A DNA stretch of 64,000 nucleotides from JAGVPT01 sp035505655. GTDB taxonomy: Bacteria > Bacteroidota > Ignavibacteria > UBA10030 > UBA8401. The notes under the pieces were generated by a model. That model saw nothing but the letters and a program-made list of their open reading frames with translations. It was not told the DNA's origin and did not search any database. Position 1 is the first letter of the stretch, and each line of letters begins with the position of its first letter. Positions 16,975-26,013 of the stretch are shown here, piece after piece. Position numbers and translations under genes: made by a program. Location: NCBI GenBank assembly GCA_035505655.1, contig DATJQP010000056.1, positions 5,538-69,537 on the forward strand, in the 5' to 3' direction.

Positions 16975-17765
16975 ACGAAATCGAACAGAACGGCCGAGAC
17001 GGCAACGAGAACGACGGTGTACGAGATAAGGATCTGGAATTCCCCGAGGGCTTCCGAGAAAAAGGCCCCCTCCATCGAAAGCTGGGTGGCTTTAATAACC
17101 GTGATGAGCATCGGGAGCATGATCGGAAAGGAAAGGACCGGGTAGAGCGTCCCCCGGGTATGAGCTTTCGCGATAATCGCGGCGATGATAGTTGACGAGC
17201 TGGCAATCGCGCAGCTTCCGAGGACAAGCGTTGCCCAGAAAATCGACGGCGTCTGTACGGCAAAACCGTTTACGAGGAGAAGATAGAGGAGAGCAATAAC
17301 AACGTTGAGCGAAAGTGTGAGGGCGAAATTGAACGTGAGTTTGCCAACGTAGACCGCGGAAGGTCGCGAAATCAACTGCAGCGTCTGAACCGTCCCACGC
17401 TCCTCCTCCGCCACGAATGTGCGCGACAGGCCCGACATACTGGAGAAGAAGATAATGACCCAGAGCATTCCCGCAAGCACATCGCTGGAGACGGATTCGC
17501 TCCCCAACGAAAAGAGAATGATGGAAAGTGCCGTCACCACGAACATGAAGAGAGCGTTGAGGGCATAGCGGGTCCTCAGCTCGGAGCTGGAGTCCTTCAG
17601 GAAGATCTGGTATGAGGGGACAAAAAGGGATTTCACGGCACTTTCAAGATACTGAACTGAGGGCCCAGATACAAGGCGCGGCAACACCATTCGCCAGGAA
17701 TGGACGCGGATTCGCGGGGCACGCGAAGGAGTCTTGAGCACCCTCCTCCCGACGCCTCTCCTCAC
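16962..17765 (-). CDS. ccmB: Heme exporter membrane subunit CcmB
   Basis: Membrane partner of the CcmA ATPase, with six predicted helices from about residue 50 on. AEEERGTVQTLQLISRP and SFPIMLPMLI fit CcmB. The reading from the GTG at 17765, which overlaps the ccmA stop (GTGA), gives 267 residues, about 45 more than most CcmB proteins, with an Arg-rich first 25. An ATG at 17690 gives 242. I keep the coupled GTG start but the N-terminus is uncertain. Confidence 0.88.
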   Translation of the reverse strand: MRRGVGRRVLKTPSRAPRIRVHSWRMVLPRLVSGPSVQYLESAVKSLFVPSYQIFLKDSSSELRTRYALNALFMFVVTALSIILFSLGSESVSSDVLAGMLWVIIFFSSMSGLSRTFVAEEERGTVQTLQLISRPSAVYVGKLTFNFALTLSLNVVIALLYLLLVNGFAVQTPSIFWATLVLGSCAIASSSTIIAAIIAKAHTRGTLYPVLSFPIMLPMLITVIKATQLSMEGAFFSEALGEFQILISYTVVLVAVSAVLFDFVWRD

Positions 17766-18421
17766 CCCCGGGACGAGTCCCGCATCAATGTTCGCGGGAG
17801 GTCGAGGTCAAGGGAAGCGCTGACAAACTCAAGATCCGAACGCTCGTTCGTCGCGATGATCAGGATCCCTTCCCGAACCTGTTCCTTCATCCTCCTTCGG
17901 ACGGCCCCCACCCCTTCGAGGTCGAGGTTCGAAGTCGGCTCGTCAAGGATCAGCACCTCGGGTCGGTGAATCAGTGCGGCGGCATACTTAAGCCTCTGCT
18001 TCATCCCCGAGGAATACGTTCTCACTTCATCGTCCTTCCGCTCAAAGATCCCGAATTCTCTCAACAACTCTTCACCCTGCCGGATCATCCCGGCAGGGAG
18101 ATTTCGGATCATGCCGATCATCCGAAGGTTCTCTGCGCCGGAAAATTCCTCGTACAAGTTGATGTACGGAGCGACGAGCCCCACATGCTGAAACATCTCA
18201 TCCCTCCCAACTTCCTTTCCCCCCACGCCAAGGCGAACCGTCCCCGAGGTAGGGGAAAGCAATCCACAGAGAAGCTTCGCGAGAGTCGATTTTCCCGAGC
18301 CGTTCTTCCCCGTGATGGCGAAGGATTCATTCACCCGGACGGTGAAAGAGACTCCATCAAAGATCGAACGGCGATTGAACACCTTCGAAAGAGAATCCAC
18401 CGTCACGGTGAGATCCTTCAT
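17762..18421 (-). CDS. ccmA: Cytochrome c maturation ABC ATPase CcmA
   Basis: A 219-residue ATPase that powers release of holo-CcmE from CcmC and CcmD. Walker A is GKNGSGKST, the signature is YSSGMKQRL and Walker B is VLILDEPTSNLD, followed by the switch His position replaced by Asn (IATNE). The ATG at 18421 has GGAGG 5 bases upstream; an in-frame start 15 codons earlier lacks this. First gene of ccmABCDEF, 68 bases after the FG-GAP gene. Confidence 0.92.
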   Translation of the reverse strand: MKDLTVTVDSLSKVFNRRSIFDGVSFTVRVNESFAITGKNGSGKSTLAKLLCGLLSPTSGTVRLGVGGKEVGRDEMFQHVGLVAPYINLYEEFSGAENLRMIGMIRNLPAGMIRQGEELLREFGIFERKDDEVRTYSSGMKQRLKYAAALIHRPEVLILDEPTSNLDLEGVGAVRRRMKEQVREGILIIATNERSDLEFVSASLDLDLPRTLMRDSSRG

Positions 18422-18489
18422 CGGTCCTCCGTGCCATAAGCGTCGTCCATCCTTGCGGGGTTCCACCGTTCATTTGCCATCATCGGATC

Positions 18490-20769
18490 CTACGGCTGAT
18501 GAACGTAATAGACCGTCACGACGCTTCGATCCGGATCGGTATAGACCACGTCGAGCTTTCCGTCGCCGTTGAAATCTCCGAAACGAAACATCGCGTCTTT
18601 TGGCAGGTCCAGAAGAAACGCACCGGGCAGGAATCTTCCGTTTCCTTTCCCTTTGTAGAAATAGAGCTCTGAGGTGTCGTCATGCGCCGCAACGATGTCG
18701 TTGATACCGTCCCCGTCGAAGTCGACGACCTGAATATGTTCCGGGTTCGACACCTCGAGCCCGCTCACCGCCTCTTCGAAATTGCCGAACCTTCCCGCCC
18801 CCGTACCGAGCGCAATCCGGATGGAGTTCATCGGAGTGGAATACAGGATGCAGTCCGGAATATTATCTCCGTTGACATCGGCAAACGTCATGGTGCATTT
18901 TTTGATCATCGAGTCCGGGAACACATATGATAGTGTCTTTCCCCGGTACTGACCTGACGAATCGCTGAACGTGATTCCAAGATTATACCGGAGAGAATCG
19001 GCGTCAAAGTAAACGTACGCGAGGTCGGGCCGCCCGTCATCGTTAAAGTCGTTTACTGATCCGGCGAGAATGCGGGCGGGGATAATCGGTCTGAAATTCC
19101 TCTCGACAAACCTCGCACCCGATACCTGCTGGAAGTACGAAAGGGCCCGCTGCTTCGCGTTTGAATAGACGTAGAACTCAATGGCCTGGTCCTGCAACGT
19201 CGCGTCCGGGAGAAACATGCGCGGGCCTTCAGCCGTGGAGATCGCGTAGGTGTAGGCGGAAGTCATCCTCTGCCCTTCCGGAAAACCGGTTCTCGAAAGT
19301 GTCAGCACCGATACCTTCGCGACGGACTCGTGGGTAAGGAGAAACGTGAGGAGGGTGTCGTTCTTTGAATAGAGCCGCACGGATGTCGGCTCATCGACGG
19401 TCGGAAAACTGAGTTGCCCTTCCACCCTGTTCTTCGCAGAACTCATGAGAAGAGAAAGTGTCGACGATTCGTTGTTCGTAACGGCAATATCATCAACCCC
19501 GTCGTCATTGAAGTCCGAGATAGCAAGCCCGAGGGGCTTCCGTCCGACGGCGAAGGAAACCTCCCGCGCGCCAACTCGTCCTCGTTCTTCTTCAACGACA
19601 CTATGGTGGGAATTCCAGAAACAGCAGGCCGATTTGTTCCGCGAGTCGATGATGACGACGTCGTCCCACCCTTCGTTGTCCATGTCGCCAACGAGTGCTC
19701 CCAGAGGAGCCTTCGGACATCCGTACACGATCTCGTCGTAGAAAGACCCGTCTCCTCGGTTCTGGAAGACACTGAACGTTCCCCCGTCGCGGTCGATCGT
19801 GATAAGGTCCTCGTTGAAGCGTGAGGTGAGGGAGCCGGTTGTTATTTCGCTCGCAGGTCTTGCGAGGTCGAGGCTCTGGTAATTGGTGTACGAGGCCATG
19901 CCGTCGCCGGCGAAAAGCTTGAGCGTTTTCGACTCGGCCGAGGCAGTGCCATAGTCCATGATTCTGTCGCGGTTGAAGTCGCCGAAGGCCGTCCTCACGG
20001 TATCCTGGCCGAAGGAGACAATGTTCTGTTCGGAAAACTGGAGGTCACCCATACCAAAATAGAACACCATCTCGTTCGTCAGCCAGTTGTGAATGACAAG
20101 GTCGGGGAAGTCGTCATCGTTGAGCTTCACTACCGATGCGTCGACGACCGGGACCTCGGGCAGGATAAGCGTCTTCTCCCTGAATGTGCCGTCTTTGTTG
20201 CCGCGTAGCACCGAGATGCCCGAGGAAAGTTTCCCGAAGCAGAGAATGTCGGTAGTACTGTCATTGTCGATGTCCGCAAGGAGTACCTTCTCCGGGTAGA
20301 AGTTGACCGCATACTTGGCCGAGGCGTAGCCTGAATCGGGGGAAGAGCTGAGCCATACCTCCACCTGGTTCGCAGCGCGGTGAACGATGACGATGTCATC
20401 CCTCCCATCCCCGTTGAGGTCTTTGGCGGCAAGATAGGTGACGTCCGTTGCTTCCCCAAGCACTTTGGTATCAAACGATCTGCCGTCACCCCTGTTCACA
20501 AGAGCAACGATCTGACGAAGATCAGGATTGTAGCAAAGGAGGTCCGGGTAGGGATCTGGATTGAACCGGAAGAGTGAGACCAGCGAAGGCGAAAATGGAA
20601 GGTCGGTTTCGGTGACAATACTGAGGGGAGGAGCCACGCGCCGCTGTCCTTCCGCGGCCGGGCCCGCCAGGAGAAGAGCGAGCGCGGCAACACAGCATTT
20701 GCCGAAAATCCGGCGGGAGTGGCTCTCGTATCCGCGAAGGCGCACCGCGCACCTATTGCTTTGGTACAT
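18490..20769 (-). CDS. Secreted FG-GAP/VCBS repeat protein
   Basis: A 759-residue exported protein with an N-terminal signal (about 20-42, ALALLLAGPAAEG) and about ten FG-GAP/VCBS calcium-binding motifs along its length, such as DLNGDGRDDIVIV, DFNDDGVDDIAVT, DFDGDGINDIVAA and DFNGDGKLDVVYT. These repeats form an integrin-like beta-propeller, so two propellers are plausible. No enzymatic domain or sorting tail is seen. The ATG overlaps the thioesterase gene by 17 bases. Its position just ahead of ccmA is probably incidental. Likely role: surface or periplasmic binding protein, ligand unknown. Confidence 0.82.
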   Translation of the reverse strand: MYQSNRCAVRLRGYESHSRRIFGKCCVAALALLLAGPAAEGQRRVAPPLSIVTETDLPFSPSLVSLFRFNPDPYPDLLCYNPDLRQIVALVNRGDGRSFDTKVLGEATDVTYLAAKDLNGDGRDDIVIVHRAANQVEVWLSSSPDSGYASAKYAVNFYPEKVLLADIDNDSTTDILCFGKLSSGISVLRGNKDGTFREKTLILPEVPVVDASVVKLNDDDFPDLVIHNWLTNEMVFYFGMGDLQFSEQNIVSFGQDTVRTAFGDFNRDRIMDYGTASAESKTLKLFAGDGMASYTNYQSLDLARPASEITTGSLTSRFNEDLITIDRDGGTFSVFQNRGDGSFYDEIVYGCPKAPLGALVGDMDNEGWDDVVIIDSRNKSACCFWNSHHSVVEEERGRVGAREVSFAVGRKPLGLAISDFNDDGVDDIAVTNNESSTLSLLMSSAKNRVEGQLSFPTVDEPTSVRLYSKNDTLLTFLLTHESVAKVSVLTLSRTGFPEGQRMTSAYTYAISTAEGPRMFLPDATLQDQAIEFYVYSNAKQRALSYFQQVSGARFVERNFRPIIPARILAGSVNDFNDDGRPDLAYVYFDADSLRYNLGITFSDSSGQYRGKTLSYVFPDSMIKKCTMTFADVNGDNIPDCILYSTPMNSIRIALGTGAGRFGNFEEAVSGLEVSNPEHIQVVDFDGDGINDIVAAHDDTSELYFYKGKGNGRFLPGAFLLDLPKDAMFRFGDFNGDGKLDVVYTDPDRSVVTVYYVHQP

Positions 20770-21238
20770 TCGATCGTCTACGGAGGCGCTGTTCCCTCCT
20801 GCGGAGAGCGTCCTCGAAGCGCCGAACCTCCTCCGGACTTTCCGGTCTCAATCGCGGCGCCTCCACAGGGGCGCCGTTTTCATCGATGGAAACGAACGTG
20901 AGATACGCGCTGTTCGCGTGCAGCACTTCGCCCGTGAGGAGGTTCTCCGAAAGCACCTTGACGCCGACTTCCATTGAAGTGCGAAATACTCTATTGACAG
21001 AGGCGCGGAGGATGACCACTTCGCCCGCCTTCACCGGGTGGATGAAATTCAATTCATCAACAGAGGCGGTAACGCATATCCGTTTCGTATGGCGGGAGGC
21101 AGCGATCGCGGCGGCGAGGTCGATCCAATGCATGAGCTGACCGCCGAGAAGGTTGCCAAGGCGATTCGTATCGTTCGGGAGAACGAGTTCAGTCATCTCG
21201 ACCTGAGAGTGTGCGACGGTGAAGGAGACTTCTGTCAT
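20753..21238 (-). CDS. Acyl-CoA thioesterase, hotdog fold (YciA-like)
   Basis: A 161-residue single hotdog-fold thioesterase hydrolysing acyl-CoA esters. The YciA/BFIT-type core reads NDTNRLGNLLGGQLMHWIDLAAAIAA, with Asn, Gly-Gly and the Asp of the helix; VDELNFIHPVKAGEVV and TSMEVGVKV follow. An Arg/Glu-rich tail of about 30 residues ends the protein. The ATG overlaps the BamD-like gene stop (ATGA) and its end overlaps the FG-GAP gene. Confidence 0.85.
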   Translation of the reverse strand: MTEVSFTVAHSQVEMTELVLPNDTNRLGNLLGGQLMHWIDLAAAIAASRHTKRICVTASVDELNFIHPVKAGEVVILRASVNRVFRTSMEVGVKVLSENLLTGEVLHANSAYLTFVSIDENGAPVEAPRLRPESPEEVRRFEDALRRREQRLRRRSNVPKQ

Positions 21239-22050
21239 GGAGGGGTCACCGTTGAGTATCCCATCTGCCGTTCCTTCTGGACCGGATGCTTCGAAGGCTG
21301 GGCAAGGATATCGGCTTTGAGCGCATCGACATCACCTTTCAAGTCGCTCGTCGGGAATTTTGTGTAGAACTGATTGATCGCATCCAGGGCAGCGGCATCG
21401 TCATAACGCTGGCGCAACGCCCGCGCTTTGCCGAACAGTGCGTCGGCCGCATACTGGGAGTCATGATGGCGATCAAGGACGATGTCGTAGTAGACGATCG
21501 CCGCCCTGTAGTACTCGAGCCGATAGTACAAATTGCCGTTGTCGAGGTCTTTCTTGGCGAGCCTATCGTTGAGCTCGTTGATTTTCGCGGCTGCGTCCTT
21601 CGCGAGCGAGTCCGTGGGGAAGTACTCAATGAACGACTGAAAATCGTCAATGGCCTCACGCGTATACTTCTGATCGAGCGATGCCTGCGGAGCAAGCTCG
21701 TATTCGGACCTTGCCTTCATATATCTCGCCCTCGGAACCAGGGGACTCGACGGCATTGTCCTCACGAGAAGATCGCATTCGGAGGCCGCGAGGATGTATT
21801 CCTTCCTCAGGTACCGGCAATCGGCGATATAAAACTGTGCGCTGTCGGCGACCGAGCTTCCGGGATACTGCACTGTCACGATCTTGAAATCATCCGCCGC
21901 TTCGAGATAGTCCTGTTTGGCAAATTCCGCCATCGCTTTTGTGTAGCGCACTTCGACAGGAAGCGCTTCAACTTCCTTGCTTGAGCTGCATCCCGCCAGG
22001 CTCAGCGCGATGGCGATGCCAAGGGCGAGTACTAAGAGAGACCGATTCAA
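21235..22050 (-). CDS. bamD: BamD-like outer membrane assembly lipoprotein
   Basis: A 271-residue TPR lipoprotein of the BamD/YfiO family, part of the BAM machine that inserts outer membrane beta-barrels. The signal has lipobox SLAGC, then TPR-like repeats: KAMAEFAKQDYLEAADDF, VADSAQFYIADCRY, EAIDDFQSFIEYFPTDSLAK and LYYRLEYYRAAIVYYDIVL. I place the start at the TTG at 22050, because TTGA overlaps the capA-like stop, AAAGGA lies 10 bases upstream and the signal peptide begins there. Starting further upstream would add about 110 residues that are a frame shadow of the neighbour. Confidence 0.85.
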   Translation of the reverse strand: MNRSLLVLALGIAIALSLAGCSSSKEVEALPVEVRYTKAMAEFAKQDYLEAADDFKIVTVQYPGSSVADSAQFYIADCRYLRKEYILAASECDLLVRTMPSSPLVPRARYMKARSEYELAPQASLDQKYTREAIDDFQSFIEYFPTDSLAKDAAAKINELNDRLAKKDLDNGNLYYRLEYYRAAIVYYDIVLDRHHDSQYAADALFGKARALRQRYDDAAALDAINQFYTKFPTSDLKGDVDALKADILAQPSKHPVQKERQMGYSTVTPP

Positions 22051-23126
22051 CGGAGATAGTCCTTTGTCGTCATTGTGATCGGAATATTCGAGATCGATTG
22101 GACCCTTTCCCTCAATTGCGCGACCTGCGCCGAGTCCTTTAACACGGAAGGCTGGTAGCCGGCCTTGAGGGGTATGAACCCGACCGAGGTCACCGATACC
22201 CCGGAGCCCTCCCGCTCGAACTTCAGCTCGACAGCATAGCTGAGCTGGGTCCAAAAGTGCTGCGGCTGGTAAAACACAAAGTTGCCCAGGGAGTGGAAGA
22301 TGTAGCTGGAGCCGACCTTCTCGACACCATAGGGAACGTGCGGGTGATGCCCGATGACGATCCGCGCACCCTGCCGTACGCACGCCTCATCGAATTCGCG
22401 GATGTGCAGTGTCGGCTCGTCCGCGTACTCGTCCCCACCGTGCACGCTGACGACCACAACGTCGACCGCCGCCGCCGCTTCTCTGAGCGCGGGGAACAGT
22501 TTCGATGTGTCCGTCATCGCAACGTAGTCATGCCATCCCCCCGCAAAGTTCATGAAATCGGATGTCGCGAAGAAGGCGAATCTGATCCCGTTCTTTTCAA
22601 ACATGATCGGTTCGTAAAGCTCGCCCACGCCTCTCGTCGTTCCGACGTGGACGATGCTCGATTCGTCGAGATGGTCCAGAGTCTCGAACAGGGCCCGCTT
22701 TCCATAGTCGTAGGCATGATTGTTCGCCGTCGACACAAGCGTGAAGCCAAAGCGTCGGAGGCTCAGCGCCCCGTTCGGAGGTCCGGTGAAGATCATGTTA
22801 TGCCTTGGATCCTGCGTTTCGCCGTGCTGGCTGGAAAGCTGGCTCTCCAGATTCGCAAAAACCACGTTCACAGACCCTTTGCTCAGCGAGATTCTTTCGA
22901 AAGGATACTGCACATCGTTCGCAAGGATTTTCTGACCGACCAGCCGACCGAGATTGACGTCGCCGAATGCCAGAACTGTCACCGCGCTCCGCGACGGTCC
23001 TGCTCCTTCGCGCGGGTGTTTCGCTCCCCTCCCGTCGAAAGGAAAACGGTAGAGCACCGCAGCCAAAACAACGCAGGCGACAAAGACTCCCCCCCACAGC
23101 AGAGCTTTTCTCACCGGCTCCTTCAT
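22047..23126 (-). CDS. CapA family metallophosphatase-like protein
   Basis: A 359-residue protein of the PGA_cap/CapA family: an N-terminal membrane helix (about 8-26), then a calcineurin-like fold with GDVNLGR, NLESQL, ANNHAYDYG, VSVHGGDEYADEP and GHHPHVPYGVE, which supply the metal-ligand Asp, Asn and His. CapA acts in poly-gamma-glutamate export in Bacillus, but most relatives have unproven roles in envelope polymer metabolism. The stop is overlapped by the TTG start of the BamD-like gene. Confidence 0.85.
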   Translation of the reverse strand: MKEPVRKALLWGGVFVACVVLAAVLYRFPFDGRGAKHPREGAGPSRSAVTVLAFGDVNLGRLVGQKILANDVQYPFERISLSKGSVNVVFANLESQLSSQHGETQDPRHNMIFTGPPNGALSLRRFGFTLVSTANNHAYDYGKRALFETLDHLDESSIVHVGTTRGVGELYEPIMFEKNGIRFAFFATSDFMNFAGGWHDYVAMTDTSKLFPALREAAAAVDVVVVSVHGGDEYADEPTLHIREFDEACVRQGARIVIGHHPHVPYGVEKVGSSYIFHSLGNFVFYQPQHFWTQLSYAVELKFEREGSGVSVTSVGFIPLKAGYQPSVLKDSAQVAQLRERVQSISNIPITMTTKDYLR

Positions 23127-23138
23127 GCCCCGCGGCCC

Positions 23139-23765
23139 TTAGCTCCTGATCGTAAAAAACAGGTAGACAGCCACTCCCGCGGCTCCCCCGATGATCACCG
23201 GCTCAAGGAACTTTTCAATGAACGAAGGGGCAGGCGGCTCGCCGGGAGAGAGACCTTCAGTTCCCCGTTCCAGGTTGTGGATCTCCGCGACAGAGATCGT
23301 GTCGGTTCTGGACAAAGAGTCCATAGCCGACATGATGACCTTGCCATCGCCGTTCCGCACCAGACTGAAGAGGATACTCACCTTGACCGTCCGGGCGCTT
23401 CGCCGAGCTGAAAAGAGACCATCGGAAAACGGCTCACCGTACGCGACGAACGCTTCACCTGTCGCCGTAATCTCAAAGGCCGAGGCACCGCGTTTCATGG
23501 AGAGTTCGGTGAACCTGCTTCTGAGAACCCCGACAATATGGGGAGCGAGATATGCTTCGGTCCCGCTCCTGCCGAAGTCCAGCGACACTGACGAACTTTC
23601 GGGAATCGCAGCATCGTTGCAGAACTTTTCAGCGGTTCCGCGGCATAGTTCTCCGATGATCTCCGCATTCGACCTGGAAAGCCGGTCATCGGCACGCAAC
23701 GCGGAGACAACTCCGACTGCGAGTCCGACAACGAGGATGGCCAGGCACTTGAGCGACACGATCAA
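23139..23765 (-). CDS. Exported protein of unknown function with C-terminal membrane helix
   Basis: I do not recognise this 208-residue protein. It has a signal or anchor (about 2-24), a globular middle with two Cys (GELCRGTAEKFCND), and a C-terminal hydrophobic stretch (about 187-205, EPVIIGGAAGVAVYLFF). The start is TTG at 23765, overlapping the glutamate dehydrogenase stop (TTGA); a GTG two codons later is possible. Twelve bases separate it from the CapA-like gene. A periplasmic domain tethered at its end is the visible layout. Confidence 0.65.
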   Translation of the reverse strand: MIVSLKCLAILVVGLAVGVVSALRADDRLSRSNAEIIGELCRGTAEKFCNDAAIPESSSVSLDFGRSGTEAYLAPHIVGVLRSRFTELSMKRGASAFEITATGEAFVAYGEPFSDGLFSARRSARTVKVSILFSLVRNGDGKVIMSAMDSLSRTDTISVAEIHNLERGTEGLSPGEPPAPSFIEKFLEPVIIGGAAGVAVYLFFTIRS

Positions 23766-25054
23766 GCGTAGATCCCGCGTACCTTGAGGGTTTTGGCAAC
23801 TTTGTCGATGGCCATGATGTACGCTCCAATCCGGAGCGTCACCTTGTAATGCTCCGCGGTGTCGTAGACGGCGTTGAACGCCGAGGTCATCATTCGCTCG
23901 AGACGACGGTTGACACGATCAAGAGACCAGAAATAGCCGACGCGGTCCTGAACCCATTCGAAGTAGGACACCGTCACGCCGCCTGCGTTCGCCAGAATAT
24001 CCGGGATGACAAGAATTCCCTTGTCCCGCAAAATAGGATCGGCTTTCGCCGTCGTCGGACCGTTGGCTCCCTCGGCGATAATCTTCGCCTTGATCTTGGA
24101 GGCGTTCCGTGCGGTGATCTGGTCTTCCTTGGCGGCGGGCACGAGGACATCGCACTCGAGTTCGAGAAGTTCCGATTGCGTGATCTTCTCGGCACCCGGG
24201 AAACCGTTGAGGACCTTGTGCGTTCTGATCCACTCGATCGCTTTTTCGACGTCGATCCCCCTTTTACTATGGTATCCCCCCGTGACGTCCGCAAGGCCGA
24301 CGATCTTGCACCCCTGCTGCTGAAGGAGCTGCGCGGAAACCGAGCCGACATTTCCGAAGCCCTGAACCACGACCGTCGTCTCCTTCGGTTTCAATTTGAT
24401 CTTTTCCATTGCTCCCATGGTCACCATCATCACTCCCCTTCCGGTCGCTTCGCGCCGACCGAGCGACCCGCCGATGATGAGAGGCTTTCCGGTCACAACT
24501 CCCGTCGACGTCCTCTTCATGTGCATGCTGTAAGTATCCATGATCCATGCCATGACCTGCTCGTTGGTTCCCATATCCGGAGCGGGGATATCCTTATCTT
24601 CGCCAAAAATATCGAGCATGTTGGCCGTGTAGCGGCGGGTCACTTTCTCAAGTTCAACCGGAGTGAGTTTTCCGGGATCGCATCGAACGCCCCCTTTCGC
24701 TCCACCGAAGGGTATATTGACGACGGAACATTTCCACGTCATCCAGGCCGCGAGCGCCTTCACCTCATCGATATTGACGTCCGCCGCAAAACGAATCCCT
24801 CCTTTTGAAGGACCCAGGATGTCGTTGTGGATGACCCTGTACCCTTCGAAGACCTCAATCTCGCCGCTGTCCATCTGGATGGGGATGGAAACCGTCACCT
24901 GTTTGACCGGGGTTTTCAGATACTCGTAGACTCCCCTTTCAAGTCCGAGCAATTCCGCGGCAATATCGAACCGTTCCATCATCGATTCGAAAGGATTTTC
25001 CCTGTTGGTGATAGGCGCCGGTTCCTTGTATGTCGTCGATTCGTTCTGTTCCAT
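23762..25054 (-). CDS. gdhA: Glutamate dehydrogenase
   Basis: Glu/Leu/Phe/Val dehydrogenase of 430 residues interconverting glutamate and 2-oxoglutarate plus ammonia. The substrate site KGGIRF and the catalytic Lys in PFGGAKGGV are present; the nucleotide fold starts at VVVQGFGNVGSVSAQ, and GANGPTT follows. The ATG at 25054 has AGGA 6 bases upstream; an upstream in-frame start inside htpX adds 33 unrelated residues. Coenzyme choice cannot be settled by eye. It follows htpX by 31 bases. Confidence 0.93.
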   Translation of the reverse strand: MEQNESTTYKEPAPITNRENPFESMMERFDIAAELLGLERGVYEYLKTPVKQVTVSIPIQMDSGEIEVFEGYRVIHNDILGPSKGGIRFAADVNIDEVKALAAWMTWKCSVVNIPFGGAKGGVRCDPGKLTPVELEKVTRRYTANMLDIFGEDKDIPAPDMGTNEQVMAWIMDTYSMHMKRTSTGVVTGKPLIIGGSLGRREATGRGVMMVTMGAMEKIKLKPKETTVVVQGFGNVGSVSAQLLQQQGCKIVGLADVTGGYHSKRGIDVEKAIEWIRTHKVLNGFPGAEKITQSELLELECDVLVPAAKEDQITARNASKIKAKIIAEGANGPTTAKADPILRDKGILVIPDILANAGGVTVSYFEWVQDRVGYFWSLDRVNRRLERMMTSAFNAVYDTAEHYKVTLRIGAYIMAIDKVAKTLKVRGIYA

Positions 25055-25085
25055 TTGGGTCCTCGTGGTCGGTGCGATCGTGCGC

Positions 25086-25940
25086 TCAAACGCCGCCCAT
25101 GGCAAGCTGCTCCAGGCGGGCGATGCGCTCTTCGATAGGCGGGTGAGTGGCAAACAGTTTCATCACTCCGCCCGATCGAAGCGGGTTAACGATAAAGAGA
25201 TGAGAAGTGGCCGGTTGGGCGCCGGTCATTGGGGTGCGTTCAGCGCTCGCATCAAGTTTGCGGAGCGCGCTGGCAAGACTGAGCGGCTTGCCGCAGATCG
25301 CGGCTCCGCCGGCGTCGGCCGCAAACTCGCGCGACCTGGAAATTGCCAGCTGCAGCAGGACTGCGGCGATGGGGGCAAGGATGAGGAGCGCAAGGTCGGC
25401 GATCCCTCCTCCGGAGTCCCGGTCGTCTCTCCTTCCGCCGGTAAAGATCATCGCCCAGCCGGCCATGCGAGCGATGAACGTGATCGTGCCGACCATCGTG
25501 GCGACGATCGTTCCGGTCAGGATATCGCGGTGCTTCACATGGGCAAATTCATGCGAGAGAACTCCCTCGAGCTCATCGTCCGAAAGAAGCCGGAGGATGC
25601 CGCTCGTGACAGCGACGGCGGCGTGCTCCGGGTTGCGCCCGGTCGCAAAAGCGTTTGCATTCTCATCATCGATGATGTAGACGCGCGGCATCGGCAGATG
25701 GGCTTCCATCGCGAGGCGCTGGACGATGTGGACGATTCTGGGCTCTTCCGCCTCCTTCACCTCGCGGGCCCGGTACATCATGAGAACGACCTTGTCGGAG
25801 AACCAATACATACCGGCGTTCATGAGGAGCGAAAACAAGAACGCCATGATCAATCCCTGATCTCCTCCCAATGCCTCACCGATGAGAAGGAGGAGCATCA
25901 TCATCAACGTCATGAGAAACGCAGTCTTCAGTCCGTTCAT
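25086..25940 (-). CDS. htpX: HtpX-like membrane zinc metalloprotease (M48)
   Basis: A 284-residue protease of the HtpX type, involved in membrane protein quality control. Two N-terminal helices (about 5-24 and 30-50) precede the catalytic HEFAH (130-134, in LSHEFAHVKHRD); two more hydrophobic segments follow, with the third ligand in SREFAADAGGA. Length and layout match HtpX. It has its own good promoter at 25975-26003 and GGATAAG before the ATG. Confidence 0.92.
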   Translation of the reverse strand: MNGLKTAFLMTLMMMLLLLIGEALGGDQGLIMAFLFSLLMNAGMYWFSDKVVLMMYRAREVKEAEEPRIVHIVQRLAMEAHLPMPRVYIIDDENANAFATGRNPEHAAVAVTSGILRLLSDDELEGVLSHEFAHVKHRDILTGTIVATMVGTITFIARMAGWAMIFTGGRRDDRDSGGGIADLALLILAPIAAVLLQLAISRSREFAADAGGAAICGKPLSLASALRKLDASAERTPMTGAQPATSHLFIVNPLRSGGVMKLFATHPPIEERIARLEQLAMGGV

Positions 25941-25974
25941 CTTCTCTTATCCTGTCTTTCGCGCTAACTATATC

Positions 25975-26003
25975 AATGTAGAAAAATCAGCAGGCAGTAT
26001 CAA
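25975..26003 (-). promoter_or_regulatory. Promoter of htpX-gdhA
   Basis: Minus strand TTGATA (25998-26003), 17-bp spacer, TACATT (25975-25980). It lies between the nitrilase stop (26014) and the htpX start (25940), giving a leader of about 28 bases. Confidence 0.6.
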
Positions 26004-26013
26004 CCCGCTTCCT

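Noticed and set aside
22051..22383. N-terminal extension of the BamD-like protein to 382 residues
   Set aside because: This stretch is the coding DNA of the CapA-like gene in another frame; the signal peptide starts at the TTG at 22050.
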